The notes: generated from the letters alone by a model not told the origin. A stretch of DNA of 64,000 nt from Pyrobaculum oguniense TE7 (GCA_000247545.1 CP003316.1:591233-655232); one strand, 5' to 3'; positions 51,795 to 61,507 are shown, counted from the stretch's first letter. A program made the numbers and translations.

Positions 51795-53234
51795 GTGAGG
51801 AAAGTGGCGTACAAAAAGAACGCGATGAAAATCGCCCTGTTGTACCCCTCCACCTATTCAGTTGCCATGTCGTCTTCAATATACCACGTCTTGTATTTCA
51901 AGCTACAAGACGCCGGTTTCTACGTAGAGAGGTTCACCGCCGACCGCGGGCCCCGCGGCGTGGAAGATGGCACTCCGCTTAGCCACTTTGACCACATCCT
52001 CGCCACTGTGCACTACGAGCTGGATTACATCAACCTAGTGAAGATGCTCATAGACGCCGGCATCCCGCCGGAGGCTGGTAGAAGGAAAAAGCCCAAGCTG
52101 ATAATCGGCGGCCCCCCCGTGACGGCTAATCCAGAGCCGCTTGCAGAGTTTGCAGACGCCTTGGCGCTGGGAGAACTGGAAGCCCTCTGGGAGCCGCTTC
52201 TCGCCTACCTCTCCACAGGTGAGGAGGCCGAGGGGCTCTACTACCCCGCGCGGGGGGCGCAGCCGGTGTCGATTGCATACACGCCGGACGTCAGTGAAGT
52301 GGACTACAGGAGGCTACCCGAGCCTGAGGCCGCATTCAGTATTTCAATAGAGGCGGCGAGGGGCTGCCCCTTCTCCTGTTTATTCTGCATGGAGAGCTAC
52401 ATAACTAAGCCATACCGCCCCAGAGACTGGATAACCGTCGTGAACGAGGCGGAGAGGCTATACAAGAAGTTCGGCGTTAGGCCGTCGCTTGTGGCACTCA
52501 CCGCGAACTCACATCCACATTTCAAGGAGATACTCCGCGCGGCGGTTGAGAGGGGGCTGCCGCTTTCTCTCCCCTCTCTCAGAGCCGAGTTGCTAGACGA
52601 CGAGGCTCTGGAGCTCATAGCTAGACTTGGGCAGAGAACCTTGACAATCGCCCCGGAGGCTAGCGAGAGGCTGAGGAAGGCGCTTGGCAAAAACTTCACA
52701 AACCAAGACGTCATAAGAGTTGCAAAGAAGGCGTCGCAGCTGGGGCTCAAGGTCAAGCTCTACCTAATGGTAGGGTTGCCCTGCGAGAAAGAGAGCGACC
52801 TCAAAGAGGTGGTGGAGCTCGCTAAACAAGTTAAGCGGGTCGGGGCCTACCTATATCTCAGCGTAAATCCATTTGTCCCAAAACCACAGACGCCCCTCCA
52901 GTACCACCCCATGGCCCCTCTTGGCTACTTGAGAAAAAGCCTAAACGAAATTAGGAAGGCGCCTCACGACGAGTACTCGCAATACGACGCAACCCTAGCG
53001 GCAATCCAGGCAGCGATCTCGCTAGGGGGCCGCGAGGTGTCACGCCATATAGAGGCGTCCGCAAATAACCCCAGTCCCTTGGGTTATTGGAAGAGCTTAC
53101 TGAGAAGAGGAGAGCTGGACTACGTCTTCAAGCCGCGGGAACACCCCCTCCCCTGGGAGCACGTGCGGGGCTTCTATCAGCCCGGGGAGCTTAGAAAGAG
53201 GTACGAGAAATTCCTAGAAGAGACCTGTGCCTAG
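51795..53234 (+). CDS. B12-binding-type radical SAM protein
   Basis: 479 aa. The N-terminal region (10-130) resembles a B12-binding domain (IALLYPSTYSVAMSSSIYHV, LIIGGPPVTANPEPL). The radical SAM cluster cysteines are C191, C195 and C198 (RGCPFSCLFCMES); LTIAPEASERLRKALGK and LYLMVGLPCEKESDLKEVV follow as in MiaB/Elp3-like cores. No C-terminal TRAM domain is seen. Probably a methylthio- or methyl-transferring enzyme of unknown substrate. The stop overlaps the convergent CPBP gene by 21 bases. Confidence 0.82.
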   Translation: MRKVAYKKNAMKIALLYPSTYSVAMSSSIYHVLYFKLQDAGFYVERFTADRGPRGVEDGTPLSHFDHILATVHYELDYINLVKMLIDAGIPPEAGRRKKPKLIIGGPPVTANPEPLAEFADALALGELEALWEPLLAYLSTGEEAEGLYYPARGAQPVSIAYTPDVSEVDYRRLPEPEAAFSISIEAARGCPFSCLFCMESYITKPYRPRDWITVVNEAERLYKKFGVRPSLVALTANSHPHFKEILRAAVERGLPLSLPSLRAELLDDEALELIARLGQRTLTIAPEASERLRKALGKNFTNQDVIRVAKKASQLGLKVKLYLMVGLPCEKESDLKEVVELAKQVKRVGAYLYLSVNPFVPKPQTPLQYHPMAPLGYLRKSLNEIRKAPHDEYSQYDATLAAIQAAISLGGREVSRHIEASANNPSPLGYWKSLLRRGELDYVFKPREHPLPWEHVRGFYQPGELRKRYEKFLEETCA

Positions 53235-53723
53235 ATAGAGCCAAAGGGCGTTGTTAAACGCATGGAGAGCTGCCGAGGCTGGGTAGCCCCCGCCCAAATA
53301 CGCAAGAGCCAGCGCCAAGCCGTACAGAGAGGCGAGGAGCGGATTCTGTGGGTGGAGAACTCCAAATATAAAAACGGCGAAAACCCAGCCAAGGGGGGGC
53401 GGCAACCTGGACATAGGCAGAGCTCTAAAGACCACCTCCTCCGCAAGGGGGGCTAGGACCACCACCTCCCACCACGCCTTGTCAGTTTTCTGAGGCCCAA
53501 TTGAGATGTAATCCAGGACAAAGGCCGTTGCGTAGACCAGGAGGGCGTAGACGACGTATTTAGGCGCCTTCCTCAGCCACAATATACGCCCCCTCAACGC
53601 CAAAGCCGAAGCAATCACGAAAAAATATCCCCAAGGTCTGGGGGCCCAGACAAGCACTACGAGCAAGGCCAGCAGCACTCCCGCGTCTACTAGCTGAAAG
53701 TCGCCGTTGGGTTTATTACTCAT
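53214..53723 (-). CDS. CPBP-family intramembrane metalloprotease
   Basis: 169 aa, several membrane helices. The three conserved motifs are present: EEVVFRA (EExxxR), FGVLHPQ and HAFNN, which form the metal site in Rce1/CPBP proteases. ATG 53723 is chosen because a TATTTATC promoter (53745-53752) lies 25 bases upstream, inside the divergent gene. The start codon overlaps that of the CorA-like gene on the other strand (CATG, 53721-53724). Confidence 0.82.
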   Translation of the reverse strand: MSNKPNGDFQLVDAGVLLALLVVLVWAPRPWGYFFVIASALALRGRILWLRKAPKYVVYALLVYATAFVLDYISIGPQKTDKAWWEVVVLAPLAEEVVFRALPMSRLPPPLGWVFAVFIFGVLHPQNPLLASLYGLALALAYLGGGYPASAALHAFNNALWLYLGTGLF

Positions 53724-54366
53724 GCGTGTATACGACTTTGTGGAGTATTTATCAGAACATATACAAATCCCCTTGGTACATATAAAAAACGGCGATATTG
53801 TCGAAGAGAAAATAGACATAGTAGTCGATAAGGAGGGCAGAGTAATACAAGGCCCCTACCCATCAGTACAAGATGCCTACCACAAAGCTCTCGAATCGCT
53901 GTCAAATGCATTAGGAGAAGTTGAGAACGTTCTAGACGCCCTAGAGTATAGGCTAGAAATGGAAGAACCCGTAAAGCCCGGCGAGATATACGCCGCATCC
54001 TACATGGCCCACGCGCTTTACTACTACGCCGCCTATTTATACCAGCTCGGCAGAGAGCTTGGGGCGAGGGGCATGGCGCCCCCTCGGCTACTCAGTTATG
54101 CAAGGGCGTTGAGAAGAAAGGCGTTGTTCATACGGCGGTACGCCCGCGACGTTAGGCTATTACACGCCACGGTGGTACAACTCTCCTTGGACGCCTCAAT
54201 GAAAAGGCTTACGTGGCTTGGGACAGTTGCCCTGCCAGCTATTGTAATCACCGGCTTCTACGGCATGAACCTAGACTGGCTACCCCTCGCCGACAACCCG
54301 CCAGCTGTCTTTCTCATACTCGCCTCAGCAGTAGCCGCCTTTGCCTACATTCTCAACAAGATTTAA
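53722..54366 (+). CDS. CorA-like divalent cation transporter
   Basis: 214 aa, short for the family. The N-terminal part is a reduced cytoplasmic funnel (helices LESLSNALGEVENVLDALE and RARALRR-type arginine-rich helix); the C-terminus has two membrane helices with the signature YGMN (GFYGMNLDWLP) between them, the selectivity loop for Mg2+ or Co2+. ATG 53722 shares bases with the divergent CPBP start; an upstream TTG at 53707 is an alternative. The promoter was not identified with confidence. Confidence 0.8.
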   Translation: MRVYDFVEYLSEHIQIPLVHIKNGDIVEEKIDIVVDKEGRVIQGPYPSVQDAYHKALESLSNALGEVENVLDALEYRLEMEEPVKPGEIYAASYMAHALYYYAAYLYQLGRELGARGMAPPRLLSYARALRRKALFIRRYARDVRLLHATVVQLSLDASMKRLTWLGTVALPAIVITGFYGMNLDWLPLADNPPAVFLILASAVAAFAYILNKI

Positions 54367-54390
54367 ATAAAGTACTGGGGAGAAGAAGGC

Positions 54391-55260
54391 ATGTTGCTCT
54401 TGCCAAATATCGACCCCCTAGTTGAGCCATCGGAGGCTGTGGAGGCGATTAGACAGGCCTTTTTCAAGGAGGCTAAGTTTCTGCCAAGGCAGGCGTTGAC
54501 CGTAGGCGACGTTTGGTTCGCGCCGATGGTGGGGTACATGGCCGAGGTGGGCATCGCAGTGAAGCTCGTCGGGATATACCCCAGAGCCGAGCCCAAAGTC
54601 AAGGCATTGGTTCTCGTCTTTGACCAAGTGACTGGTTCGCCCATAGCTTTGATAAACGGCACCCAGCTAACAGCCTGGAGGACAGCCGCCGCCAGCGGCG
54701 TCGCCGCCGTTGCCATGGGGGTAGAGCCGAGAGAGGTGGGGGTAATCGGGGCGGGCGTCCAGGCGGAGCACCACGTAAAGGTATTCAAAAGGCTCTACCC
54801 GTCGGCTAGGTTCAAAATATACCACCCCTCCACGGAGAAGGCCGAAGCGGTTGCCAAGAAGCTCGGCGCCAGCTCGGCTTCTCTGGACGAGGTATTGAAA
54901 AGCGACTTAGTAATAGCCGCCACCACCTCGACATCGCCTGTGGTCCGAGGAAGAGAGCTGAGGGCAGGGTCAGCTGTCATATCAATAGGGGCGCCTCGGC
55001 CCGTTAGGGAACTCGACGACGAAGTGAAAAAAAGAGCTGGATGCATGCTAGTCGACAACCCCCACGCCGTGGAGGAGACAGAAGACGTTGGCGACAGATG
55101 GGTCTACATAGGAGACTATCTCAAGGGGTCGTCTTGCAAATTCGGAGAGATCAAAGTCTACAAGTCAGTGGGGAACCCCTTGTACGACGCGGCCTTTGCT
55201 CACTACGTAGTTGAAAAAGCAAAGTCGATGGGGATAGGCGTAGAGGTGCAGTGGGACTAG
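54391..55260 (+). CDS. Ornithine cyclodeaminase/mu-crystallin family dehydrogenase
   Basis: 289 aa. NAD(P)-binding motif VGVIGAGVQAEHHVKVF near residues 112-128, catalytic-region NGTQLTAWRTAAASGVAA, and SIGAPRPVRELDDE. Members act as ornithine cyclodeaminase, alanine dehydrogenase or ketimine reductase; archaeal forms are often alanine dehydrogenases. A GATTTAAATAAAG promoter (54359-54371) supports ATG 54391. It overlaps the XPB gene by ten bases. Confidence 0.87.
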   Translation: MLLLPNIDPLVEPSEAVEAIRQAFFKEAKFLPRQALTVGDVWFAPMVGYMAEVGIAVKLVGIYPRAEPKVKALVLVFDQVTGSPIALINGTQLTAWRTAAASGVAAVAMGVEPREVGVIGAGVQAEHHVKVFKRLYPSARFKIYHPSTEKAEAVAKKLGASSASLDEVLKSDLVIAATTSTSPVVRGRELRAGSAVISIGAPRPVRELDDEVKKRAGCMLVDNPHAVEETEDVGDRWVYIGDYLKGSSCKFGEIKVYKSVGNPLYDAAFAHYVVEKAKSMGIGVEVQWD

Positions 55261-56606
55261 TTATTACCTGGGACAGGGGGACTATTCTACTAGAGGGCGA
55301 GGTCCCCAACGAGATTAAGACGCTATCTTTTATCAAATTCGACTCAAGAGTCGGAAAGTACAGAGCCCTGGCGATATACTACCCGCGGCTATTGGCCGTG
55401 GCGAAGTCGCTTGGCCAAGAGGTGGAGGACAGGGTTTGGGGCCTCCAGTGCGGCGAAGTGAGGCCGGCCTCTGAGGTGAAGCTTAGGGCCTACCAAGAAG
55501 AGGCGCTGAGGGCGTGGATGAGGACTAAGAGGGGCGTCGTAGTGATGCCCACAGGCTCGGGCAAAACTCACGTGGCAATAGCCGCAATAGCCCAGCTTAA
55601 AGAGCCGGCGCTTGTGGTAGTGCCTACGGTAGAGCTAGTGCAACAGTGGCACGCCAAGCTTAGGCACTACTTCCCCGGAAGGGTGGGGGTGTGGTACGGA
55701 GAGGAGAAGAGGGAGAGTTGCATTACAGTAATCACCTACGACTCGGCCTACACTGCCGTGGAGGCTATCGGCAATAGGTACAAGTTGCTGGTATTCGACG
55801 AGGTGCACCACCTACCTTCCCAATCCTACCGGCAAATAGCTGAGCTAAGCCCAGCGCCGCACCGACTCGGCCTAACCGCCACGCCGGAGAGGGCAGATGG
55901 GCTACACGTAGACCTAGACTGGCTCGTTGGCCCAGTAGTTTACCGGATTACCGCCTCTGAAATAAGAGGAGTCTGGACGGCCGACTACGAGATTGAGATT
56001 ATAAAAGTAAGGCTTAGGGAAAACGAGGCGAAGTTATACAAAGAGCTCGAAGCCAAATACCTCGCTTATTTGAGAAAGAAAGGCCTCAAGTTCAGATCCC
56101 CCTCCGATTTCCAAAAACTCGTAATACTATCAGGCCGCGATCCCCGCGCCAAGGAGGCGCTGGACGCTTGGCATGAGATGAGGCGCCTCGTACTGGAGAC
56201 AGAGGCGAAGGTAGACGCCGTCGGGGAAATACTGAGTAGGCATAGAGGATCAAAAATACTCATATTTACCGAATACACATCGCTGGCAAGGTCGGTCTCG
56301 GAGAGGTATTTGATCCCGCTGATTACCCACGACATGTCCCCCTACGAGAGGGAGCAGATTATGGCCATGTTCAGAAGAGGCGAGGTAAAAGCCATCGTCA
56401 CAGGCAAAGTATTAGACGAGGGGGTTGACGTGCCCGATGTTGACGTCGTGGTAATTCTGGGGGGCACCTCCAGCGCTAGGCAATTCATTCAGCGGATGGG
56501 TAGGGCGCTTAGGCTTAAGCCCCACAAGGCCAAGATATATGAAGTGGTCACCGCCAGCACTAGGGAGGTCCACACAGCACGTAGGCGGAAGAAGGGGGTT
56601 TCGTGA
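55251..56606 (+). CDS. xpb: XPB-type DNA helicase
   Basis: 451 aa SF2 helicase. An N-terminal damage-recognition domain (1-75), Walker A MPTGSGKTH (K105), the DEVH box (183-186), TATPERADG carrying the RED motif, a thumb-like insertion, and the second RecA domain with IQRMGRALR. Archaeal XPB opens DNA at lesions for nucleotide-excision repair. GTG 55251 lies inside the upstream gene; the stop overlaps bax1 by four bases. Confidence 0.93.
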   Translation: MGLVITWDRGTILLEGEVPNEIKTLSFIKFDSRVGKYRALAIYYPRLLAVAKSLGQEVEDRVWGLQCGEVRPASEVKLRAYQEEALRAWMRTKRGVVVMPTGSGKTHVAIAAIAQLKEPALVVVPTVELVQQWHAKLRHYFPGRVGVWYGEEKRESCITVITYDSAYTAVEAIGNRYKLLVFDEVHHLPSQSYRQIAELSPAPHRLGLTATPERADGLHVDLDWLVGPVVYRITASEIRGVWTADYEIEIIKVRLRENEAKLYKELEAKYLAYLRKKGLKFRSPSDFQKLVILSGRDPRAKEALDAWHEMRRLVLETEAKVDAVGEILSRHRGSKILIFTEYTSLARSVSERYLIPLITHDMSPYEREQIMAMFRRGEVKAIVTGKVLDEGVDVPDVDVVVILGGTSSARQFIQRMGRALRLKPHKAKIYEVVTASTREVHTARRRKKGVS

Positions 56607-57739
56607 TACCAATAGACTACCTCCGAGTGGCGAAGAGGGGAAGGGAGGTAAAGCCAAAGTACCTACGCGACGAGAGGGCGGCGGCAGAGGTGATCCAGGT
56701 TGCCAAGTCCGCTAAGACAGTTGGGCAGTTTAGAAAGGCGGCTGAGGCGACGAGCCCCGACAAAAAGCTCTCAAGAGGGTTGGCGCATCTACTAGAGCGG
56801 CATATGGAGTTGGAGAAACTCGATGCCAAGCTAGTCGCCAGGGTGAGGATGGAGGTTTTCAAAACAGCATCGCAAAGAGGCTACCCCCTAACGCCTGAAG
56901 AGAGGGAAGAAATTTTCCGCCTCGTAGCGTCAAGGCTGGGTCTAGGCGTTGACGAGGTGAAGAAGTTATTCCTAAAGGCCTACGAAGAGAATAGGGAAAT
57001 CGTAAAGCTCCCAGACATCGGACCCGATGACTTGACAAGACTTTACAACCTGGCGCTTATACAGGCACTTCTTTTCAAGTCGCTATACATAAAGGCCAAG
57101 CTCCCCAACTCGCCTACTCACATCAAGAGCTTGATAAGAGCCGTCAAGGGCTACCGCCTAATGTATATTGCTGAGGCCAGAGGCCAATTCCTTGAGTTCA
57201 CTTTTGACGGCCCCGTATCCGCTCTGCGGCAGACCGAGAGATACGGCACAAGACTCGCCAAGCTTGTTCCGTACATCACCTCTGCCGATCAGTGGGAGAT
57301 AGAGGCGGAGGTGAAGATCGGGGAAAGGAAGTACCACTTCAAAGAAAGCTGGAAGTCCGCGCCGCCCCTTCCCAAGACGCCTATTGGGGCAGAGGAGTTT
57401 GACAGCTCAATAGAACAGGAGTTTTACAGACAGGTTTCGAGGCTCTGCAAAGTGGAGAGGGAGCCCGAGGCTATTGTGGTAGACGGGAGGATATACATCC
57501 CCGACTTCAAAATAGGCGACCTATACGTGGAGATAGTCGGCTTCTGGACGCCGGACTACCTCAAACGAAAATACGAGAAGGTGGTGAAGGCCGGGAAGCC
57601 CATCTTAGTCCTCGTGGCGGAGGAGTTAGCAATGGCCACTTGGAAGGAGCTTATGCCAAACGTAGTGATTTTTAAAGGGAGGCCGAGGCTAAGCGACGTG
57701 TATAAGTACATAAAGCCTTACTGCTTTGCCAGGCGTTAG
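56603..57739 (+). CDS. bax1: Bax1 nuclease, XPB partner
   Basis: 378 aa of the DUF790 type. The C-terminal nuclease-like part has VDGRIYIPDFKIGDLYVEI followed by GFWTPDYLKRKYEKV, a PD-(D/E)XK-like core, after a helical N-terminal region. Bax1 is known to bind archaeal XPB and cut DNA at bubbles, so the pair acts as a helicase-nuclease repair unit. GTG 56603 overlaps the XPB stop (GTGA). It ends four bases into the convergent radical SAM gene. Confidence 0.92.
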   Translation: MIPIDYLRVAKRGREVKPKYLRDERAAAEVIQVAKSAKTVGQFRKAAEATSPDKKLSRGLAHLLERHMELEKLDAKLVARVRMEVFKTASQRGYPLTPEEREEIFRLVASRLGLGVDEVKKLFLKAYEENREIVKLPDIGPDDLTRLYNLALIQALLFKSLYIKAKLPNSPTHIKSLIRAVKGYRLMYIAEARGQFLEFTFDGPVSALRQTERYGTRLAKLVPYITSADQWEIEAEVKIGERKYHFKESWKSAPPLPKTPIGAEEFDSSIEQEFYRQVSRLCKVEREPEAIVVDGRIYIPDFKIGDLYVEIVGFWTPDYLKRKYEKVVKAGKPILVLVAEELAMATWKELMPNVVIFKGRPRLSDVYKYIKPYCFARR

Positions 57740-58830
57740 TAGTAGTCGCCCAGCAACCACCAGTTGCCGATAGACACCTCCACGAGGCCGTTCTCCCTCG
57801 CTATCTTTACGGCAGTCTCCGCGTGTCGTATAGATGTGGGCGGGAGGTCCCTCAACATATAATCGGGATGAAACGCCAAGAACCTAGTGGGGATTTCCGG
57901 CTCTATACGGGCAATGAACTTGGTCAATAGGTCGACCTCCACCTCGTCTACGTAGCCCGGCACAAGCAAAATAGAGGCGACAACAAGCGGGACCTCAGAC
58001 CTTTCCCTAAACCTCCTCGCGGCTACCTTGAAATTGCGGAGGGCGATGTCCACTTCGCCGTCTGTCAACGCCTTGTAGACGCTGGGGGTGAACGCCTTTA
58101 GGTCAAACTTAACGATGCCCCCAGTCTTCAGCGACACCTCAACAACCTTGTCCAGCAGATGGGGGGCAAGCTGGCCGCTTGTCTCCCAGCACACCCTCAC
58201 CCCCTTTTCGGTAGCCTTCTTCGCCACGAGAAGCGCGTGGATAGTCTGCGCCGCAGGATCCCCGCCGAAAAAACATATACAGGTAACTCTATTATCCATG
58301 GCCTCTTCCAGCTCCTTAACAGACACCAACTTAGGCCTAGAGGGGTACTCCCTGTGTTGCCAATTTTGGCAGAACAAACAGTCTAGGCCACAGCCTCCGT
58401 AAAAAACGGCGAGGTTGTAATAGCCGTACTCCCCCCACGGCGACTTGGCATAGCGGGGATAACCCCTCCCAGTAGACGCGGGGCAGACCCAGTCCGCGAC
58501 GCAGTTTGTGGGGATGGGGTCGTAGTAGTATGACAATACGCCTAGGTTGACATCGCCGCCTGGCCTCACGAGCCGCCCCCCTATGTTCTTCACCAAGCCG
58601 CAGTACCCAACCCCTCCTTCCGGTATGGCGCACCCCCTGCCACATATGCCGCACGGGACGCCACTGCTTGGGACATCGCCGGGGAGCTTAAAACGGGCCC
58701 TACTCGCAAGATGCGTTCTGCGCGCTATTGCCAAGGCCTCCCGCGGCCTCCGCCTAAGGCAGTCCACACAGACCCCTAGGTAGCTAGAAATGGTGGCTGA
58801 GCTCTTGCCACAGAGCTTACAAAAACCCAC
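57736..58830 (-). CDS. Radical SAM activating-enzyme-like protein
   Basis: 364 aa of the PflA-like/AmmeMemoRadiSam-type family. An N-terminal zinc-ribbon (CKLCG, CVDC) and CGICGRGC precede the radical SAM motif GGCGLDCLFCQNWQ (CxxxCxxC). FFGGDPAAQ and RVCWETSG are typical of glycyl-radical-activase-like proteins. The family often works with AMMECR1 and Memo proteins in an unresolved modification; neither is near here. A GATAAACTTT promoter (58853-58862) supports GTG 58830. Confidence 0.87.
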   Translation of the reverse strand: MGFCKLCGKSSATISSYLGVCVDCLRRRPREALAIARRTHLASRARFKLPGDVPSSGVPCGICGRGCAIPEGGVGYCGLVKNIGGRLVRPGGDVNLGVLSYYYDPIPTNCVADWVCPASTGRGYPRYAKSPWGEYGYYNLAVFYGGCGLDCLFCQNWQHREYPSRPKLVSVKELEEAMDNRVTCICFFGGDPAAQTIHALLVAKKATEKGVRVCWETSGQLAPHLLDKVVEVSLKTGGIVKFDLKAFTPSVYKALTDGEVDIALRNFKVAARRFRERSEVPLVVASILLVPGYVDEVEVDLLTKFIARIEPEIPTRFLAFHPDYMLRDLPPTSIRHAETAVKIARENGLVEVSIGNWWLLGDYY

Positions 58831-58865
58831 AGAAAAAAGAGCTGGGTATGAGATAAACTTTCTCC

Positions 58866-59192
58866 CTAAACAGGTGGGGCGGTGATGCCGTATTTAGTCT
58901 TCCACTCCTCAAAGGCTTTCTGCTCGTCAGGCGACAGGGCTTTGCCGAACCTGTACCAGCCCTTCTTTGTCTTGAATTCAGCGGGGGCCTCGCTTACCTT
59001 GTAAATACACTTTACAGGACACACCGCGACGCAGCTGAAGTCGTCTTTACACATCTCCCAAATTAGCCTTGCTTTACCATTCTCGTCCAGCTCAAGCGCT
59101 TGGTAGGGACAAGCAGCTACACATGCGCCACAGCTTATACAAGTATCTTGGTCTATCAACACTCTTTGATACTTTACTAACTCCTGGGCCAT
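58866..59192 (-). CDS. Dicluster ferredoxin
   Basis: 108 aa. The first cluster motif CISCGACVAACPYQAL is standard CxxCxxCxxxCP. The second, CKDDFSCVAVCPVKCI, has widened spacing between its first two cysteines, as in several archaeal ferredoxins. The C-terminal 45 residues are a charged helical tail. ATG 59192 has a GTATAAATTC promoter (59214-59223). An electron carrier for central metabolism. Confidence 0.9.
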   Translation of the reverse strand: MAQELVKYQRVLIDQDTCISCGACVAACPYQALELDENGKARLIWEMCKDDFSCVAVCPVKCIYKVSEAPAEFKTKKGWYRFGKALSPDEQKAFEEWKTKYGITAPPV

Positions 59193-59296
59193 GTATCTCA
59201 CGTTAAAGCCGGGGTATAAATTCGCTCACGTAAATTAATAACTCTTACGACTGTGTAAAATGTTAACGTATTTATCTTCTACACCACCTGAGGCCG

Positions 59297-59794
59297 ATGG
59301 CTCTGAGAGTCACTATTTCATTTCGATACGACGGTTCTCCAATATGCGGAGATGTGATCGGGATGAACCTCGGCCACTTGGTTCTGGCAGACGAACAACT
59401 CTCCAAGGTGGAGTGTGACATATGTCAAATAATACAGAGCTACGGCGCAGTCATAGCAGGGGGGAGAATATGCGGAGGAAAAGCAACGTTTATGGTAATC
59501 GCCAGTACGTACCAGCTGGCGAGGATTCTGAAGGAGTTGCACGACCGCGGCCTACAGCCGAGGGTGGTGGGTAGGGCTAAATACATCAAGGAGCCTGAGC
59601 TCACCGAGGACCAGCTTAAGTTACTAGACTTGGCTTACCGCATGGGCTTTTTCGACGAGAGCCGTAAAATCTCGCTGAAAGACCTCGCCTCAATGGTGGG
59701 AGTCTCCCCTTCTGCCGCGGACAGAAGGCTACGGCGGGCGCTAAGGAAGCTGGTGGAGCACTACCTCAGCAAGTATGGAAAAGGCGAATACTAG
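59297..59794 (+). CDS. HTH (bacterioopsin-activator type) regulator
   Basis: 165 aa: an N-terminal sensor-like alpha/beta domain (to about 100) with an ICQIIQSYGAV segment and cysteines at 17, 40 and 59, then an HTH_10-type domain (LTEDQLKLLDLAYRMGFFD; SMVGVSPSAADRRLRRALRK). It converges with tdk (overlap four bases). GTATTTATC (59270-59278) is placed for ATG 59297. A diverged copy with the same neighbour lies at 50672. Target genes are unknown. Confidence 0.82.
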   Translation: MALRVTISFRYDGSPICGDVIGMNLGHLVLADEQLSKVECDICQIIQSYGAVIAGGRICGGKATFMVIASTYQLARILKELHDRGLQPRVVGRAKYIKEPELTEDQLKLLDLAYRMGFFDESRKISLKDLASMVGVSPSAADRRLRRALRKLVEHYLSKYGKGEY

Positions 59795-60348
59795 GCAGGC
59801 CTCACATAGTGGCGCCTGCACCGGGCCTCGTACGAATCTCCGCCGCCTACTAGAATCCTCGGGCTGTTCTTGGGCGCTGGCGCTCCGTTTATAAGCCTCT
59901 GAGTCCTCGTAGCCGGCCTGCCGCACACCTTGCAGACAGCCGTTAGTGAGATGACTTTATCTGCAAAGGCCATTGCCCTCATAGTAGTCTCAAAGGGCTC
60001 TCCACGAAAGTCAAGGTTAAGACCTGCGGCTATCACCACACGCCCGTCTGCAAGCTCATTTAACACATCGGCGAGGCGCGGGGGGAAGAACTGAACCTCA
60101 TCCACCGCCACGACATCGTAATCGAGTCCCAGCTTGCCGATTGTCTCCACGCCAACCTCGTCTGGCGGTACTACGTAGGCCCCAAATTTTAGGCCGTTGT
60201 GGGCGGCCACCTTTGAGCTGTCGTACCTAGCGTCTATGGACGGTTTGAATACTATAGCCCTCTTGCCTGCGATGACGTATCTCTCCACTCTCCTAATAAG
60301 CTCAGTGGTCTTACCAGCGAACATCGGCCCTACAATTACTACGAGCAC
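59791..60348 (-). CDS. tdk: Thymidine kinase
   Basis: 185 aa type II thymidine kinase: Walker A GPMFAGKTTE, AVDEVQFF (catalytic Glu), and the zinc site CKVCGRPATRTQR. It salvages thymidine to dTMP. GTG 60348 has a TTTTAATAAAA promoter (60363-60373). A pseudogene copy lies at 50099. Confidence 0.94.
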   Translation of the reverse strand: MLVVIVGPMFAGKTTELIRRVERYVIAGKRAIVFKPSIDARYDSSKVAAHNGLKFGAYVVPPDEVGVETIGKLGLDYDVVAVDEVQFFPPRLADVLNELADGRVVIAAGLNLDFRGEPFETTMRAMAFADKVISLTAVCKVCGRPATRTQRLINGAPAPKNSPRILVGGGDSYEARCRRHYVRPA

Positions 60349-60364
60349 AGCTTAATTGCTTCTT

Positions 60365-61507
60365 TTAATAAAAGACCAATAGATAATAAGCCGCCGCCAA
60401 AACCACCAATACCGCCGCTGCCTTAGCCAAAAGTCTGTAGACCAAGACAATGTCGGAGCCGTAGTACTCCCTTGTCAAGACAAGGCAGGAGTGGGCTGGG
60501 CTCAACATTACGCCGAGGAACCCGCCGGCAAAGGCCAAGGCTAGGGCTGGCCCGTGGATAAATGGCGCAACTGGGGGAAAGGCCAGAGCGGCGAAGGTGA
60601 ACTCAACACCGGTGGCTAGCCCAATAGCAAACGGTATTGCGAACACAGCCAAGGCGACGTAGTTGCCCAGAAGTCTCGCAAGCTCAGCGCTTAGGCCGCT
60701 TATTTCTATGTACTTAGCAAACACGAGAGAAAACACGATAATAGCCACAATACGGCCGTTGAGGGCGTATTTAAGCGAGCCCACCACCAAGGCACGCGGC
60801 GTTTTTTTCACAGCTATGTACGCTGCATAGACCAGCGCCACGGCGAGGGGAAGGGGGATGAGGTACGACAAGACAGCCACGGCGGCGAGGGGCCAGAGGA
60901 CAACCAAGTCCCTGGCACTTCCCCGAGAGTCCACGCCCTTCACCAGGGGCAGGGCGACGACTAGGCCGGCTACAACGGCGAAAAGCGTCGCTGGCCAAGA
61001 CCACTCCACAACCTGCCACACGGATACAGACAAGACGGCGGCTGTTATCAACACGCCCTGGAAAAGCGGCCAAACCGGGATCCAGATGTGGCGGAAGAAG
61101 TAGTTAATAAACGTCTTTTCGTGGCTCCTCAGCCCCATCTCGTTGTAGAGGGGGTCTGACACCACCGCGCTTATATACGCGCCTCCCGGCATGGGCAATA
61201 GGCCAATAGCCGCCGGTATGGCGAAGGCCGCCGCCCTCGGTCCCATGGACATAAGTCCCGACGCTATTTGCTGTCCCTCCTCCTTGAGGAGAAAGCCAAG
61301 CGCCATGGCGAAGACAAGAGAGGCCAAGACGTAGGCCATAGGCCAGTTAAAAGCAGAGAGCGTTGCGTAGAAAAACCTCTCAACCCCTAAAGCGAAGAAA
61401 CCGTAGCCAAGTGCCCCAATAACCAGCGAATATGCGACGTCAAGTTTTCTGGACAGGGTAGCGGCGATTATGAAAAGTACCGAAATAAGGAAAATTACAA
61501 GCGTCAA
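60365..61507 (-). CDS. DUF401-type membrane permease
   Basis: 380 aa with about ten membrane helices and AIGLLPMPGGAYISAVV, the loop typical of DUF401/gluconate-permease-like archaeal proteins; LSPAHSCLVLTREYY is another family-like segment. It begins at TTG 61507, three bases after the rps30e stop, so it is likely transcribed with it. No counterpart is left in the decayed block at 48-51 kb. Substrate unknown. Confidence 0.82.
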   Translation of the reverse strand: MTLVIFLISVLFIIAATLSRKLDVAYSLVIGALGYGFFALGVERFFYATLSAFNWPMAYVLASLVFAMALGFLLKEEGQQIASGLMSMGPRAAAFAIPAAIGLLPMPGGAYISAVVSDPLYNEMGLRSHEKTFINYFFRHIWIPVWPLFQGVLITAAVLSVSVWQVVEWSWPATLFAVVAGLVVALPLVKGVDSRGSARDLVVLWPLAAVAVLSYLIPLPLAVALVYAAYIAVKKTPRALVVGSLKYALNGRIVAIIVFSLVFAKYIEISGLSAELARLLGNYVALAVFAIPFAIGLATGVEFTFAALAFPPVAPFIHGPALALAFAGGFLGVMLSPAHSCLVLTREYYGSDIVLVYRLLAKAAAVLVVLAAAYYLLVFY

